Below, piece after piece: positions 25,379-34,420 of a stretch of 64,000 nt of DNA. The stretch lies in the NCBI GenBank assembly GCA_016234445.1, contig JACRBT010000020.1, forward strand, positions 62,001 through 126,000. Reading direction: 5' to 3'. Every line of letters begins with the position of its first letter. The first letter of the stretch is position 1. The position numbers and the translations under genes were made by a program. This DNA is from Chloroflexota bacterium (GTDB lineage Bacteria; Chloroflexota; Dehalococcoidia; Tepidiformales; Tepidiformaceae). The notes beneath the pieces are model-generated. The model was given only the letters and a program-made list of their open reading frames with translations, searched no databases and was not told the DNA's origin.

Positions 25379-28300
25379 ATGAGCGTCACCTCCCTCCTTG
25401 TCGCCAACAGGGGCGAAATTGCCATCCGCGTCATGCGCGCCGCCGCCGAAATGGGCGTCCGCAGCGTCGCGGTCTATTCCGAAGACGACGAACGCTCGCT
25501 CCACACCCAGAAGGCCGACGGCGCCCGGGCACTCCGCGGCACCGGCGCTGCCGCCTACCTCGACATCGACCAGCTGATCGCGGCCGCGAAGGATGCGGGC
25601 TGCGACGCCATCCACCCCGGCTACGGGTTCCTCAGCGAAAACGCGACCTTCGCCCGCCGCTGCGCCGAGGCGGGACTGACCTTCGTCGGCCCAAGGCCGG
25701 AAACCCTCGACCTCTTCGGCGACAAGGGACAGGCCCGGGCGCTGGCCGAACGCGTGGGCGTCCCCGTCCTCCCTGGCACCTCAGGCCCGACGACCCTCGA
25801 ACAGGCCCACGCCTTCCTCGAATCGCTGGGCGCGGGCGGCGCCGTGATGGTGAAGGCCGTGGCCGGGGGCGGGGGCCGAGGCATGCGCCCCGTCCATCGC
25901 CCCGGCGACCTCGACGACGCCTACCGCCGCTGCCAGTCGGAGGCGCGCTCCGCCTTCGGCAACGGCGACGTCTACGTCGAACAGCTGATCCCCCACGCCC
26001 GCCACATCGAAGTCCAGGTGGTGGGGGACGGTTCGGGGCGCGTCAGCCACCTCTGGGAGCGCGAATGCAGCATCCAGCGGCGGAACCAGAAGCTCATCGA
26101 GGTCGCGCCGAGCCCAGGGCTGCCGCCGCTCCTCCGCGATCGGCTCACGGCCGCGGCGGTGAAGCTCGCCGAAGAAGCGACGTTCCTCAACATCGGCACC
26201 TTCGAATTCCTCGTCGACGCCGACGCCCACGACCTCGCGGCCTTCGCCTTCATCGAGGCCAACCCCCGGCTCCAGGTCGAACACACGGTGACCGAGGGCG
26301 TGACGGGGATCGACCTCGTGCGGACGCAGCTCCAGGTTGCCAGCGGCTGCACGCTTCGGGAGATGGGGCTCGAACAGGCGGAGGTGCCGGCCCCGCGCGG
26401 CTTCGCCATCCAGGTGCGGGTGAACATGGAGACGATGGACGCCGCCGGGAACGCCCGGCCCACCGGCGGCACGCTCACCGTCTTCGAGCCGCCCGCCGGG
26501 CCCGGCCTCCGCGTCGACACCTTCGGCTACGGCGGCTACACCACCAGCCCCAGCTTCGACTCCCTCCTCGCCAAGCTCATCGCCCACGCCCCCGGCGCCG
26601 ACTTCGGGGACGCGGTCCGCCGCGCCTACCGGGGCCTCTGCGAATTCCGGGTGGAAGGCGTGCGGACGAACATCCCCTTCCTCCAGAACATCCTCCAGCA
26701 CCCCGACTTCGCCGCGAACCGGGTCTACACGCGCTTCGTCGAAGAGCACATGGCCGAACTCGCGGTCACCCCGGCCGACGACGGCCACCGCAAACTCTTC
26801 TTCGAACAGCCCGCCGCCCCGCCCTCACTCCCCGCCGCCTCGACCCTCGCCGGGGCGAAGATCGACACCTCCGACCCGCTCGCCATCCTCCACCACGGCA
26901 AGGCGGAAGGCCCCGAACCCGAGGCGGCCGCGACGGCTCTCGCGGAAGCCCCGGCCGGTTCCGTCGCCGTCCGGGCGCCGCTCCAGGGCACCATCGTCAG
27001 CATCGACGTCCGCGAAGGCGACACGGTCCGCAAGGGCCAGCAGCTCTTCGTGATGGAGGCGATGAAGATGGAGCACGTCATCGCCGCCGAACGCAGCGGC
27101 CGCGTCCACGGCCTCGCCGTCGCCGTCCGCGACGCCGTCTTCGAAGGCCACCCCCTCGCCTTCATCGAAGTCGCCGAGGTGGAGACCGAGGAGGACCGCG
27201 CCCAGCAGGCTATCGACCTCGACCAGGTCCGCCCCGACCTCGCCGAAGTCCACGCCCGTCACCGGGCCGGCCTCGACGAAGCCCGCCCCGCCGCCGTTGC
27301 CCGCCGCCGCAAGACGAAGCAGCGGACCGCGCGCGAGAACGTCTACGACCTCTGCGACCCCGGCAGCTTCGTCGAATACGGCCCCCTCGTGATCGCGGCC
27401 CAGCGCCGCCGCCGGACGATCGAGGACCTCATCGAGAACACCCCCGCCGACGGCATGATCGCCGGCATCGGCACCGTCAACGGCGACCTCTTCGACGAGT
27501 CGAAGGCCCGCTGCATCGCCATGTCCTACGACTACACGGTGCTGGCCGGCACCCAGGGCACCCAGAACCACCGCAAGAAGGACCGCATGTTCGAACTCGC
27601 GGAGGAATGGCGCCTGCCGGTCGTCTTCTTCACCGAAGGGGGCGGCGGCCGCCCGGGCGACACCGACGGCGTCGGCGTGGCCGGGCTCGACTGCCTTGCC
27701 TTCAACTACTTCGGCCGCCTGAGCGGGCTCGTGCCCCTCGTCGGGATCACCTCCGGGCGCTGCTTCGCCGGCAACGCCGCCCTCCTCGGCTGCTGCGACG
27801 TCGTCATCGCAACGAAGGGTTCGAACATCGGCATGGGCGGCCCGGCGATGATCGAAGGCGGCGGCCTCGGCATCTTCCGGCCGGAAGAGGTCGGCCCCAT
27901 GGACGTCCAGGTCCCGAACGGCGTCGTCGACATCGCCGTCGAAGACGAACGGGAGGCCGTGGCCGCGGCGAAGAAGTACCTCTCCTACTTCCAGGGCCCG
28001 GTGGCGAACTGGGAGTGCGCCGACCAGCGCATCCTCCGGGGCATCATCCCCGAAAATCGCCTCCGCACCTACGACGTTCGCGCGGTCATCGAAACCATGG
28101 CCGACACCGGCTCCGTGCTCGAACTGCGGCGCCATTTCGGCCTCGGGATGGTGACCGCCTTCGCCCGGATCGAGGGCCGCCCCGTGGGCATTGTCGCGAA
28201 CAACCCCGTGCACCTCGCCGGGGCGATCGAAAGCGACGGCGCCGACAAGGCCGCTCGCTTCATGCAGCTCTGCGACGCCTTCGACATCCCCCTCCTCTTC

Positions 28301-28783
28301 CTCTGCGACACGCCCGGGATCATGGTCGGCCCGGAGGTCGAAAAGACCGCCCTCGTCCGCCACGCCGCCCGGATGTTCGTCACGGGCGCCAGCGTGACCG
28401 TGCCCTTCTTCACCATCGTCCTCCGCAAATCCTACGGGCTGGGGGCGCAGGCGATGGCCGGCGGCAGCTTCAAGGCCCCCTTCTTCGCCGTCTCCTGGCC
28501 CACGGGCGAATTCGGAGGCATGGGGCTTGAGGGCGCCGTGAAGCTCGGCTACCGGAACGAGCTCGCGGCCCTCGAAGACCCCGCCGAACGGAAGGCCCTC
28601 TACGACGAGATGGTGGAGCGCAGCTACGAGCGCGGAAAAGCCGTGAACACCGCCTCCCACTTCGAAATCGACGACGTGATCGACCCGATCGAATCCCGCC
28701 GCTGGATCTCCCGGACCCTGCGCTCTGTCCCCGCCCCCACCCGCACCACCGCCAAGAAGCGCCCCTGCATCGACACCTGGTAG
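25379..28783 (+). CDS. Single-chain acyl-CoA carboxylase (BC-BCCP-CT fusion)
   Basis: 1134 residues. The biotin carboxylase part (about 1-450) has LLVANRGEIAIRVMRAA, HPGYGFLSENA, KAVAGGGGRGM and FIEANPRLQVEHTVTE. The BCCP part has the biotin site EAMKMEH with Lys563. The carboxyltransferase part (about 620-1130) has GMIAGIGTVNGD, GGSFKAPFFAVSWPTGEFGGMGLEGAV and CDTPGIMVGPE. All three activities in one chain match the long-chain acyl-CoA carboxylase type described from Mycobacterium avium. Substrate unproven; acetyl-, propionyl- or long-chain acyl-CoA are possible. TACGAT lies about 42 nt upstream. Confidence 0.9.
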   Translation: MSVTSLLVANRGEIAIRVMRAAAEMGVRSVAVYSEDDERSLHTQKADGARALRGTGAAAYLDIDQLIAAAKDAGCDAIHPGYGFLSENATFARRCAEAGLTFVGPRPETLDLFGDKGQARALAERVGVPVLPGTSGPTTLEQAHAFLESLGAGGAVMVKAVAGGGGRGMRPVHRPGDLDDAYRRCQSEARSAFGNGDVYVEQLIPHARHIEVQVVGDGSGRVSHLWERECSIQRRNQKLIEVAPSPGLPPLLRDRLTAAAVKLAEEATFLNIGTFEFLVDADAHDLAAFAFIEANPRLQVEHTVTEGVTGIDLVRTQLQVASGCTLREMGLEQAEVPAPRGFAIQVRVNMETMDAAGNARPTGGTLTVFEPPAGPGLRVDTFGYGGYTTSPSFDSLLAKLIAHAPGADFGDAVRRAYRGLCEFRVEGVRTNIPFLQNILQHPDFAANRVYTRFVEEHMAELAVTPADDGHRKLFFEQPAAPPSLPAASTLAGAKIDTSDPLAILHHGKAEGPEPEAAATALAEAPAGSVAVRAPLQGTIVSIDVREGDTVRKGQQLFVMEAMKMEHVIAAERSGRVHGLAVAVRDAVFEGHPLAFIEVAEVETEEDRAQQAIDLDQVRPDLAEVHARHRAGLDEARPAAVARRRKTKQRTARENVYDLCDPGSFVEYGPLVIAAQRRRRTIEDLIENTPADGMIAGIGTVNGDLFDESKARCIAMSYDYTVLAGTQGTQNHRKKDRMFELAEEWRLPVVFFTEGGGGRPGDTDGVGVAGLDCLAFNYFGRLSGLVPLVGITSGRCFAGNAALLGCCDVVIATKGSNIGMGGPAMIEGGGLGIFRPEEVGPMDVQVPNGVVDIAVEDEREAVAAAKKYLSYFQGPVANWECADQRILRGIIPENRLRTYDVRAVIETMADTGSVLELRRHFGLGMVTAFARIEGRPVGIVANNPVHLAGAIESDGADKAARFMQLCDAFDIPLLFLCDTPGIMVGPEVEKTALVRHAARMFVTGASVTVPFFTIVLRKSYGLGAQAMAGGSFKAPFFAVSWPTGEFGGMGLEGAVKLGYRNELAALEDPAERKALYDEMVERSYERGKAVNTASHFEIDDVIDPIESRRWISRTLRSVPAPTRTTAKKRPCIDTW

Positions 28784-28792
28784 GGCGCTGCC

Positions 28793-28820
28793 GGCTGTCG
28801 GCTATCGGCTGTCGGCTGTC
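28793..28820 (+). repeat. Heptanucleotide tandem repeat (GGCTGTC)x4
   Basis: Four units, one of them GGCTATC, beginning 9 bp after the carboxylase stop codon. Confidence 0.9.
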
Positions 28821-28844
28821 GGGGACCGAGCCGCACCGCAACCC

Positions 28845-28964
28845 GGTAGCCGCGGCCCCCCGTGGCCGCATCGCCTGCCCGCCTCGTCCCGCGCCAGCCT
28901 CCATCCGTGCCGCGCGGCCTGCGCATCCATCCGCACCGCGACGGGCACGGAGCGGCGTCGCCGG
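28845..28964 (+). repeat. Composite B+A REP unit
   Basis: Family B at 28845-28902 (GTAGCCGCGGCCCCCCGTGG then CCGCATCG), the joint CCGTGCCGCGCGGCCTGCG, and family A at 28927-28964. The order, joint and spacing match 24131-24259, and both units follow a heptanucleotide repeat. Confidence 0.85.
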
Positions 28965-29020
28965 TCGCCCACGGCTGCCGCTACGCCAGCCCACGGGCCG
29001 CCGACGTGACATCGTGCCCC

Positions 29021-29112
29021 CGGGGGAGACCACTCCTTCACAGTCGTGGCACGGCGATCCAGGGCACTCGGACCCATCCGCACCGCGACGGGCACGGAGC
29101 GGCGTCGCCGGT
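29021..29112. repeat. Inverted family C plus family A
   Basis: A family C copy on the minus strand (29021-29055) is followed after 18 bp by a family A copy on the plus strand (29074-29112). The same C-minus/A-plus pairing occurs at 62634-62700. Confidence 0.75.
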
Positions 29113-29131
29113 CGCCCACGGCGAGCGGCCG

Positions 29132-30796
29132 TCACCGCTCCAGGTACGCGCTCGCCGCCCACCCGATCCGCCCATCCGGCGTCTCCACCCGGAGCATCGC
29201 CGGATCGACCAGGAACCCGGAGTCCGGCAGCAGTGCCCCGTCCGGCACGCAGGCGATGAACCGCGCCCCCGGGCTCGGGTCCTCGCGGACGTCCAGGCAG
29301 CCGCCGGGCGTGTTCACCCGGACGAACGTCCCGAACCTGGCGGCGACCACGTAGTTCGTGAACCCCCGGAACGGTGATTCCAGGAACGGCTCGGTCAGCA
29401 CCTCGACAACCCCGGACGAGAGGTGGATGAGCGCCGGGAGCGACCCCGCCCGCCCGACAGGGAGCTCGCGCCCCGCCGGCACAAGCCCGGCGGTGGCCAC
29501 CCCAACGGCGTTGGCATTGTCGACGGCGGCGACCGGGAACAGCCACCCCGGCGTCGTCGTCCCGGCGTGGAGGACGTTCCCCGCCGGCGAGACCGAGAAG
29601 GTGACGGTCGGGGACCCGCCAAACGCCACCCATCTCATGAACCAGCCGAACGGGCCGGGGACCAGGTTCGCGCTTCCCGCGCGAGGGAGGGTGAAGACGA
29701 TGCTGCCGTCTTCGTTCGCCACCGCCGTGCCCGTCAACCAGAAGACCCGGCCGTTGCTGTCCAGGAAGGGACGGACGCCATCCGTGCCCGGCTTCACGGG
29801 CGGCGTGAGCTCCCGCATGACCCCGTTCTCCCAGAGCTGCCAGCGAACGGCCCGCGTTTCCGTCGCCTCTTCCAGGAGCACGCGGCCCCCGCTTACCGCC
29901 ATGGCGCCCGTGCCTCCCGGCAGCGAGAACCCGCTCTCCCAGGTGGCGCCGCCGTCGCGGGAACGGTAGTAGGTGGCTTCGGAGTCCGCGGCACCCGTGC
30001 CGCTGTCGCAGGTGCCGCGCGTGCAGACGGCCACGACGATGTCGGAGCCATCCGCGTCCGCCGCCGCCGCGAGGACCGGCGTCGTCGCCCCCGGCAGCGG
30101 GAAGATGCGGTCGTAGCGCGTCACGCCGCCGAGGCGATAGACGCGGATCACCCCGGCGCTCGCGTAGAGGTTCGGGTCCAGGTACGAGTTGACGACGTAG
30201 AGGACCAGGTTCTCGGGGAAGGTCGTCAATTCGGTGACCTTCATCTCCGGCGCCGAGCGAGCGGTCACGGCGAACTGCGTGGGAGTTGGGCTCGCCGCCG
30301 GCGACGCCGCCGCGGTCTCGGTCGCGTCGATCTTCGCTATGGCGGTGAGAGCGCCCGGCACGGCCGCCGCAGAGAGCGTCGGCACGGGAAGGTCGCCCCC
30401 CGCTTCTTCCGCCGCCGGCCCATTCAGCGACCACGCCCACATCGCCGCGAAGATCGCCGCCCCGAGGAGCACCAGCCCGCCGCCGGCCCTCGTCACCAGC
30501 ACCGGCCAGCCCGTTCGCGCCGGTACCGGCTCGGGCCCACCGATCACCACTTCCCCGGCCTCGTTGCCGGAATCGGCGTTCTCCACCACTCCCACCGGGG
30601 CCAGGAGTTCTCCCCGTTCGCCCAACTCCAGCTTCCGGAGGATCCGCTGGACGCGCTCCTTCACCTCGCCGATGGGCACGCCCAGCCGGACGGCGATCTC
30701 GGCGTCGAGACGCCCCTCGCGGATCAGCGCGAGGATGTGCTGCTCCCCGGCAGTCAGGCCGTCGGCCTCCGGATCGAAGGCGCCGTTGTTCTCCAA
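29132..30796 (-). CDS. HTH-membrane-propeller protein
   Basis: About 554 residues from a TTG at 30796, with a GGGGAGGGGG site about 9 nt upstream. A TTG at 30871 would give 579. The N terminus has a LuxR-like helix-turn-helix: LTAGEQHILALIREGRLDAEIAVRLGVPIGEVKERVQRILRKL. One membrane segment follows (VLLGAAIFAAMWAWSL). The outside part is a repeat-rich beta region with sialidase-type YYRSRDGGATWESG. The C-terminal 60 residues (CLDVREDPSPGARFIACVPDG, GRIGWAASAYLER) look like an SH3-type domain. It may link an outside signal to transcription; that is inference. Confidence 0.75.
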   Translation of the reverse strand: MENNGAFDPEADGLTAGEQHILALIREGRLDAEIAVRLGVPIGEVKERVQRILRKLELGERGELLAPVGVVENADSGNEAGEVVIGGPEPVPARTGWPVLVTRAGGGLVLLGAAIFAAMWAWSLNGPAAEEAGGDLPVPTLSAAAVPGALTAIAKIDATETAAASPAASPTPTQFAVTARSAPEMKVTELTTFPENLVLYVVNSYLDPNLYASAGVIRVYRLGGVTRYDRIFPLPGATTPVLAAAADADGSDIVVAVCTRGTCDSGTGAADSEATYYRSRDGGATWESGFSLPGGTGAMAVSGGRVLLEEATETRAVRWQLWENGVMRELTPPVKPGTDGVRPFLDSNGRVFWLTGTAVANEDGSIVFTLPRAGSANLVPGPFGWFMRWVAFGGSPTVTFSVSPAGNVLHAGTTTPGWLFPVAAVDNANAVGVATAGLVPAGRELPVGRAGSLPALIHLSSGVVEVLTEPFLESPFRGFTNYVVAARFGTFVRVNTPGGCLDVREDPSPGARFIACVPDGALLPDSGFLVDPAMLRVETPDGRIGWAASAYLER

Positions 30797-31032
30797 GCCA
30801 GCGCACCCCCTCCCCAAGAATAACCCCGCCCGGGCGCCACCGGTTCCATTGGGCGCGTGGGGCTGGGGCAAACCAGCTGACGCCGCATGGACGGATCCCA
30901 GAAGAAGGACGACGATGTGATCGGGCCGGGAAGATTGACTCCCGCCCCAAAGGCGAGAATGATGCCGCTCCCTGGCAGGCGCAGGACTATCGCGAATCCG
31001 GGTCCGCGTTCCACCCGAAGGGACGGAGTTTC

Positions 31033-31278
31033 ATGGAGGCGGGGAAGCCTTGCTCCTACACAGGCCATGCCCGAGAGCAGATGCGCGCCCGCCGCATATC
31101 AGAGGACGGGGTGGAATACGTCCTGGCCAACTACGATACGCGTCGCCCCGCCCAGCCTCGTGTCAACGCGGCGCCAGCCGAGATCTACATCGGAACGTAT
31201 CGCGGAAGGCGGCTTCGCGTTTACGTCGAGATCGACACTGACCCGCCGCGCGTGAAGACGGCGGCATGGGAAGGCTGA
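31033..31278 (+). CDS. DUF4258 protein (toxin-like)
   Basis: 81 residues. It has YTGHAREQMRARRISEDGVEYVLANYDTR and GRRLRVYVEIDTDPPRVKTAAW, the DUF4258 pattern. Such proteins resemble small RNase-type toxins (RelE/MqsR-like fold) and often lie beside a DUF2283 or other small partner gene. The next gene starts 29 nt later and fits that pairing. No toxin activity is proven. The first residues are uncertain; an ATG at 31033 begins the frame. Confidence 0.75.
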   Translation: MEAGKPCSYTGHAREQMRARRISEDGVEYVLANYDTRRPAQPRVNAAPAEIYIGTYRGRRLRVYVEIDTDPPRVKTAAWEG

Positions 31279-31307
31279 CCGCCGCGCCTGGCGAAAGGAC
31301 CCAACTG

Positions 31308-31559
31308 ATGAAGTACCCACACCTGAGATTCGACCCGGAGGCAGACTGCCTCTACGTCAGGTTTGCGCCGGGCGAAGTCGCCGAGACGGTGTTCGTCGGC
31401 GAACTCCGCATGATCGACTACTCGAAGAACCGTGAGGTCGTCCTCGGGCTTGAATTCGTCAGCGCCAGCGGGGGCGTAGACCTCCGCGAGATGCCGTTCG
31501 CAGCCACGGTTGCCGCGCTCATCGGCGACAGCGGGTTGTCAATCCCCATCTACGCCTAG
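31308..31559 (+). CDS. DUF2283 protein (probable partner of the DUF4258 protein)
   Basis: 83 residues from the ATG at 31308 (MKYPHLRFDPEADCLYVRFAPGEV). The strand pattern (DCLYVRF, VFVGELRMIDYSKNREVVLGLEFVSASGGVDL) is that of DUF2283, a small beta-rich family often found next to DUF4258 genes. Probable antitoxin or regulator. It is probably co-transcribed with the DUF4258 gene. Confidence 0.8.
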   Translation: MKYPHLRFDPEADCLYVRFAPGEVAETVFVGELRMIDYSKNREVVLGLEFVSASGGVDLREMPFAATVAALIGDSGLSIPIYA

Positions 31560-31605
31560 CCTTCGCGCTCTCCCCGCCCCCGGTTCGCCTACTTGCGCCC
31601 GGTGG

Positions 31606-31669
31606 TATAGTGGCTTTCCTGCCCTGCGCCCACGGGGCACCCGGCGGACTTCCGGCGGACGGGCGCAGG
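31606..31669 (+). promoter_or_regulatory. Promoter with a structured leader before the PP2C-like gene
   Basis: A TATAGT box lies at 31606-31611, with TTCGCC 16 nt upstream. A 9-bp perfect inverted repeat follows (CCTGCGCCC 31623-31631, GGGCGCAGG 31661-31669). Inside it are two direct CCGGCGGAC copies (31641, 31652). The leader RNA would fold strongly between promoter and start codon. No known riboswitch matches. Confidence 0.4.
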
Positions 31670-31695
31670 CGGTTGCCAGGCCCCGAAGCCTATCT

Positions 31696-34191
31696 GTGAG
31701 CACAAGGACGGTCTCGCTCTTGACCGCACCCCTCCAGGTTGGCCAGTTCGCAATCGTTGACAGCGAACCGGTCGACCGCGGCCCCAATGCCGGGGTTTTC
31801 CACGGCAAAGGGCCAGCTGACGACCGAGCAGAGCTCTTCCTCGTCGCCGAAGGCACAACGCCTGCGGGCGAATCCTTCGCGGGCCACGTCGTTTCCACCC
31901 TCGGCCAGGCCTTCGCCACCATGGACATGAGCCTCACCGGCTCCCTCCGCCGTCTCTTCGCCGAAGCCGAACGCAACCTCCGCGACTGGAACCGCAAGAG
32001 CATCGCCCAGCACCGCGTCAGCCTCGGTCTCAGCTGCTTCGGGCGGCGCGGCGAACAGGCAGTCCTCGCCCAGGCGGGGCCGTCGGTCGCCTTCCACCTC
32101 CACAACGGCGTCGCCACCGCCTACTACTCCGACGAAGAACACGGCCGCCCCATCGGCCTCGGCGGCCCGGTCGAACCGCAGATGACGAAGCTCGACTTCG
32201 CCCTGGGCGACCGCGTCCTCCTGATCACGACCCCCGCCCTCGCCGAACTCGACGACGAAGTGATCGGCGGCATCCTCGCGCTCCCGGCCGCCCAGGTCCT
32301 GCCCGACCTCTACCATCGCCTCCAGCATCTCCGCCACCTGACGACGGTGCTCGTCATGCACGACCCTGCGACGGCGCAGCCGGGACCACCACAGCTCCCG
32401 CCGGGCGAGAATGAGTTCGTCATCGGCTCCGAAACGGACGGCGAAGCGGCGGCGGCCGTGGCCACGTCGACCGCGAACAACCCCTTCCAGCCCGCCCTCT
32501 TCATCGGTTCCGAACAACACGAAACCGCCGTCGACGCCGCCCGGCGCCAGCTCGCCGAAGTCACCCCCCGGCGGCGCGTCGAGACCTCCGTGCCCGCCAT
32601 CCTCACCGAGATCCCGGCCCCGCTCCGGCGCGCTTCCGGCGACGACACCCTCTCGCGGCTCGCGGCCGAACGCCGGAGCCGCGCCCAGCTCGGGGCAGCG
32701 TCGATCCCCGCCCAGGCGATGTCGTCGCGGCCGTCGTGGCGCACGAACCCCGGCGGCGGCAGCGGCAACGGGAACAGCGATTCGACCGGCGGCTGGGAAG
32801 TCCGCCGCCGTCACGGGAGGAAGGACAGCTTCTCCCGCGGCCTCGTGAAGGACGAGCCCCCGCCCCGCCCGCAGGCGACGGCCGCCGACGCCCCGCTCGC
32901 CGGCGACATGGCGGCGAGCCTCCGCGGCAATACCGGCTGGGCGGCCCCTTCCGGCGAGGCGATCGCGGCGGAAGCGGCCGGCTCGATCAATGGCGGCGGC
33001 CCGCTCGTCCGCGTCCGCGACTCCATGGGCGGCCGCTGGCGCGGGGAAGGGTCGCTTTCGCGCGGCCACCGGGCGGCGATTGGCGGGCAACTGCCGCCGA
33101 CGTGGCTCGTCATCCTCATCGGTCTTGGCCTGCTCCTCGGGCTCGTGGCGGTGCTCACGGTGCCCCAGATGCTCCAGGAAGAGTCGAGCCAGCGGTACGC
33201 CCGCCTGGTCGACAGCGCCCAGCGCCAGCTCGCCGCCGCCCGCGTCCAGCAGGACCCCGCGGCCAGGCGCACCGCCCTCACCGACGCCCAGGCGCTGCTC
33301 CTCGAGGCGAACGACTCCGAGCGTGCCGGCCCCCAGGTGGAACAACTCCTCGCCGACGTCGCCGCCGCGATCAAGGAGATGGACGCCGTCCGCAGCCCGG
33401 CCCGGGTGGAGACCGTCGCCAGCCTCGAACAGTTCGGCCAGAAGCCCGTCGCCGCCGCCCGGCTCGCCATCGGCCCGGACCAGGGGTTCATCCTCGACTC
33501 CCAACAGGTCATCGCCGTCAACTTCGCCGACGCCGAGCGCGCCGCCATCTTCGCCGAAGACAAGGAGGCGAAGCACGGCCGCCCGGTCGCCATCGCCTGG
33601 GCGGCGAACCCCGACAACAAGGGCGCCGCCCTCCTCATCGCCGACTCTTCCCGGAACCTCTGGGCGTGGTCGAAGAGCGGCGGGCTCCGGCAGCTGCCCT
33701 TCGCCGCGCCCCAGGACCTTGCCGCGACCGACATCGCCCTCCGCGCCCAGGAGCTCTACGTCCTCGACGCGGCGAAGAGCGTCGTCTATCGCTTCACCCC
33801 CGGCGAAGGCGGATTCGCCAACCCGCCGGTGAAGGCGATCGACAACGCCGCCCTCGCCCATGCCCGGCGGCTGATGGTGGACACGAGCGAGTATGTCACC
33901 GCCGACGAGGACGGCACCGTGCGGCGCTACTACGGCCAGCTTTCGCTGGAGCTTTCGGAAGCTGGCATCGACCGTCCCCTGATCGCCCCGGAGACGCCGC
34001 AGCCCTTCACGAACGGCGACCTCGCCGTCCTCGACGCCCCGAACAACCGCATCGTCGTCTTCCGCCGGGACGGGACGTTCTCCTACCAGTACCAGCACAA
34101 GGACTTCGCCTCGATGTCCGCCTTCGCGATGTACCAGGGCGTCGGCTACGTCTTCAGCGCCGGCCAACTCCGCCGCGTCACCTGGCAGTAG
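31696..34191 (+). CDS. PP2C-like pseudophosphatase-transmembrane-propeller protein
   Basis: About 831 residues, probably from a GTG at 31696; a TTG at 31720 is also possible. The N-terminal 240 residues have a PP2C-like shape (FLVAEGTTPAGESFAGHV, GLSCFGRRGEQAVLAQAGPSVAFH, LDFALGDRVLLITTPAL) but lack the metal-binding Asp motifs, so it is probably inactive. A long disordered basic linker follows, then one membrane helix (WLVILIGLGLLLGLVAVLTV). The outer part is helical and then a propeller-like beta region (FVYVL-type strands). A TAG stop at 34189-34191 lies inside a GTAG-foot repeat. Confidence 0.75.
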   Translation: MSTRTVSLLTAPLQVGQFAIVDSEPVDRGPNAGVFHGKGPADDRAELFLVAEGTTPAGESFAGHVVSTLGQAFATMDMSLTGSLRRLFAEAERNLRDWNRKSIAQHRVSLGLSCFGRRGEQAVLAQAGPSVAFHLHNGVATAYYSDEEHGRPIGLGGPVEPQMTKLDFALGDRVLLITTPALAELDDEVIGGILALPAAQVLPDLYHRLQHLRHLTTVLVMHDPATAQPGPPQLPPGENEFVIGSETDGEAAAAVATSTANNPFQPALFIGSEQHETAVDAARRQLAEVTPRRRVETSVPAILTEIPAPLRRASGDDTLSRLAAERRSRAQLGAASIPAQAMSSRPSWRTNPGGGSGNGNSDSTGGWEVRRRHGRKDSFSRGLVKDEPPPRPQATAADAPLAGDMAASLRGNTGWAAPSGEAIAAEAAGSINGGGPLVRVRDSMGGRWRGEGSLSRGHRAAIGGQLPPTWLVILIGLGLLLGLVAVLTVPQMLQEESSQRYARLVDSAQRQLAAARVQQDPAARRTALTDAQALLLEANDSERAGPQVEQLLADVAAAIKEMDAVRSPARVETVASLEQFGQKPVAAARLAIGPDQGFILDSQQVIAVNFADAERAAIFAEDKEAKHGRPVAIAWAANPDNKGAALLIADSSRNLWAWSKSGGLRQLPFAAPQDLAATDIALRAQELYVLDAAKSVVYRFTPGEGGFANPPVKAIDNAALAHARRLMVDTSEYVTADEDGTVRRYYGQLSLELSEAGIDRPLIAPETPQPFTNGDLAVLDAPNNRIVVFRRDGTFSYQYQHKDFASMSAFAMYQGVGYVFSAGQLRRVTWQ

Positions 34192-34308
34192 CCGCGGCCC
34201 CCCGTGGCCGCATCGCCGGCCGCGGATCGTCGGCGTCAGCCTTCGCGCCCCGTAGCCGTGGCCCCCCGTGGCCGCATCGGGGGCTACCAATGCCCCGCGC
34301 CAGCCTCC
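34188..34308 (+). repeat. Two family B (GTAG-foot) REP copies
   Basis: Copies begin at 34188 and 34251. Both have GTAGCCG(C/T)GGCCCCCCGTGG then CCGCATCG, and the second continues to CCCCGCGCCAGCCTCC. The TAG stop codon of the preceding gene is made by the repeat's own GTAG foot. Confidence 0.85.
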
Positions 34309-34420
34309 GGCCTCCGTCACTCTTGGGCGCCCCTCCCGAAAAGGCCCCTTACCATCCCTTACCCCCACCTCGTGCGTAATCCTAGTCAGCACCCATGCGC
34401 CCCGTGGGAGGAGCCAGGGA

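Noticed and set aside
30797-30871. An N-terminal extension of the HTH-membrane-propeller gene to the TTG at 30871.
   Set aside because: The extra 25 residues are not domain-like, and a better ribosome-binding site precedes the TTG at 30796. Kept only as an alternative.
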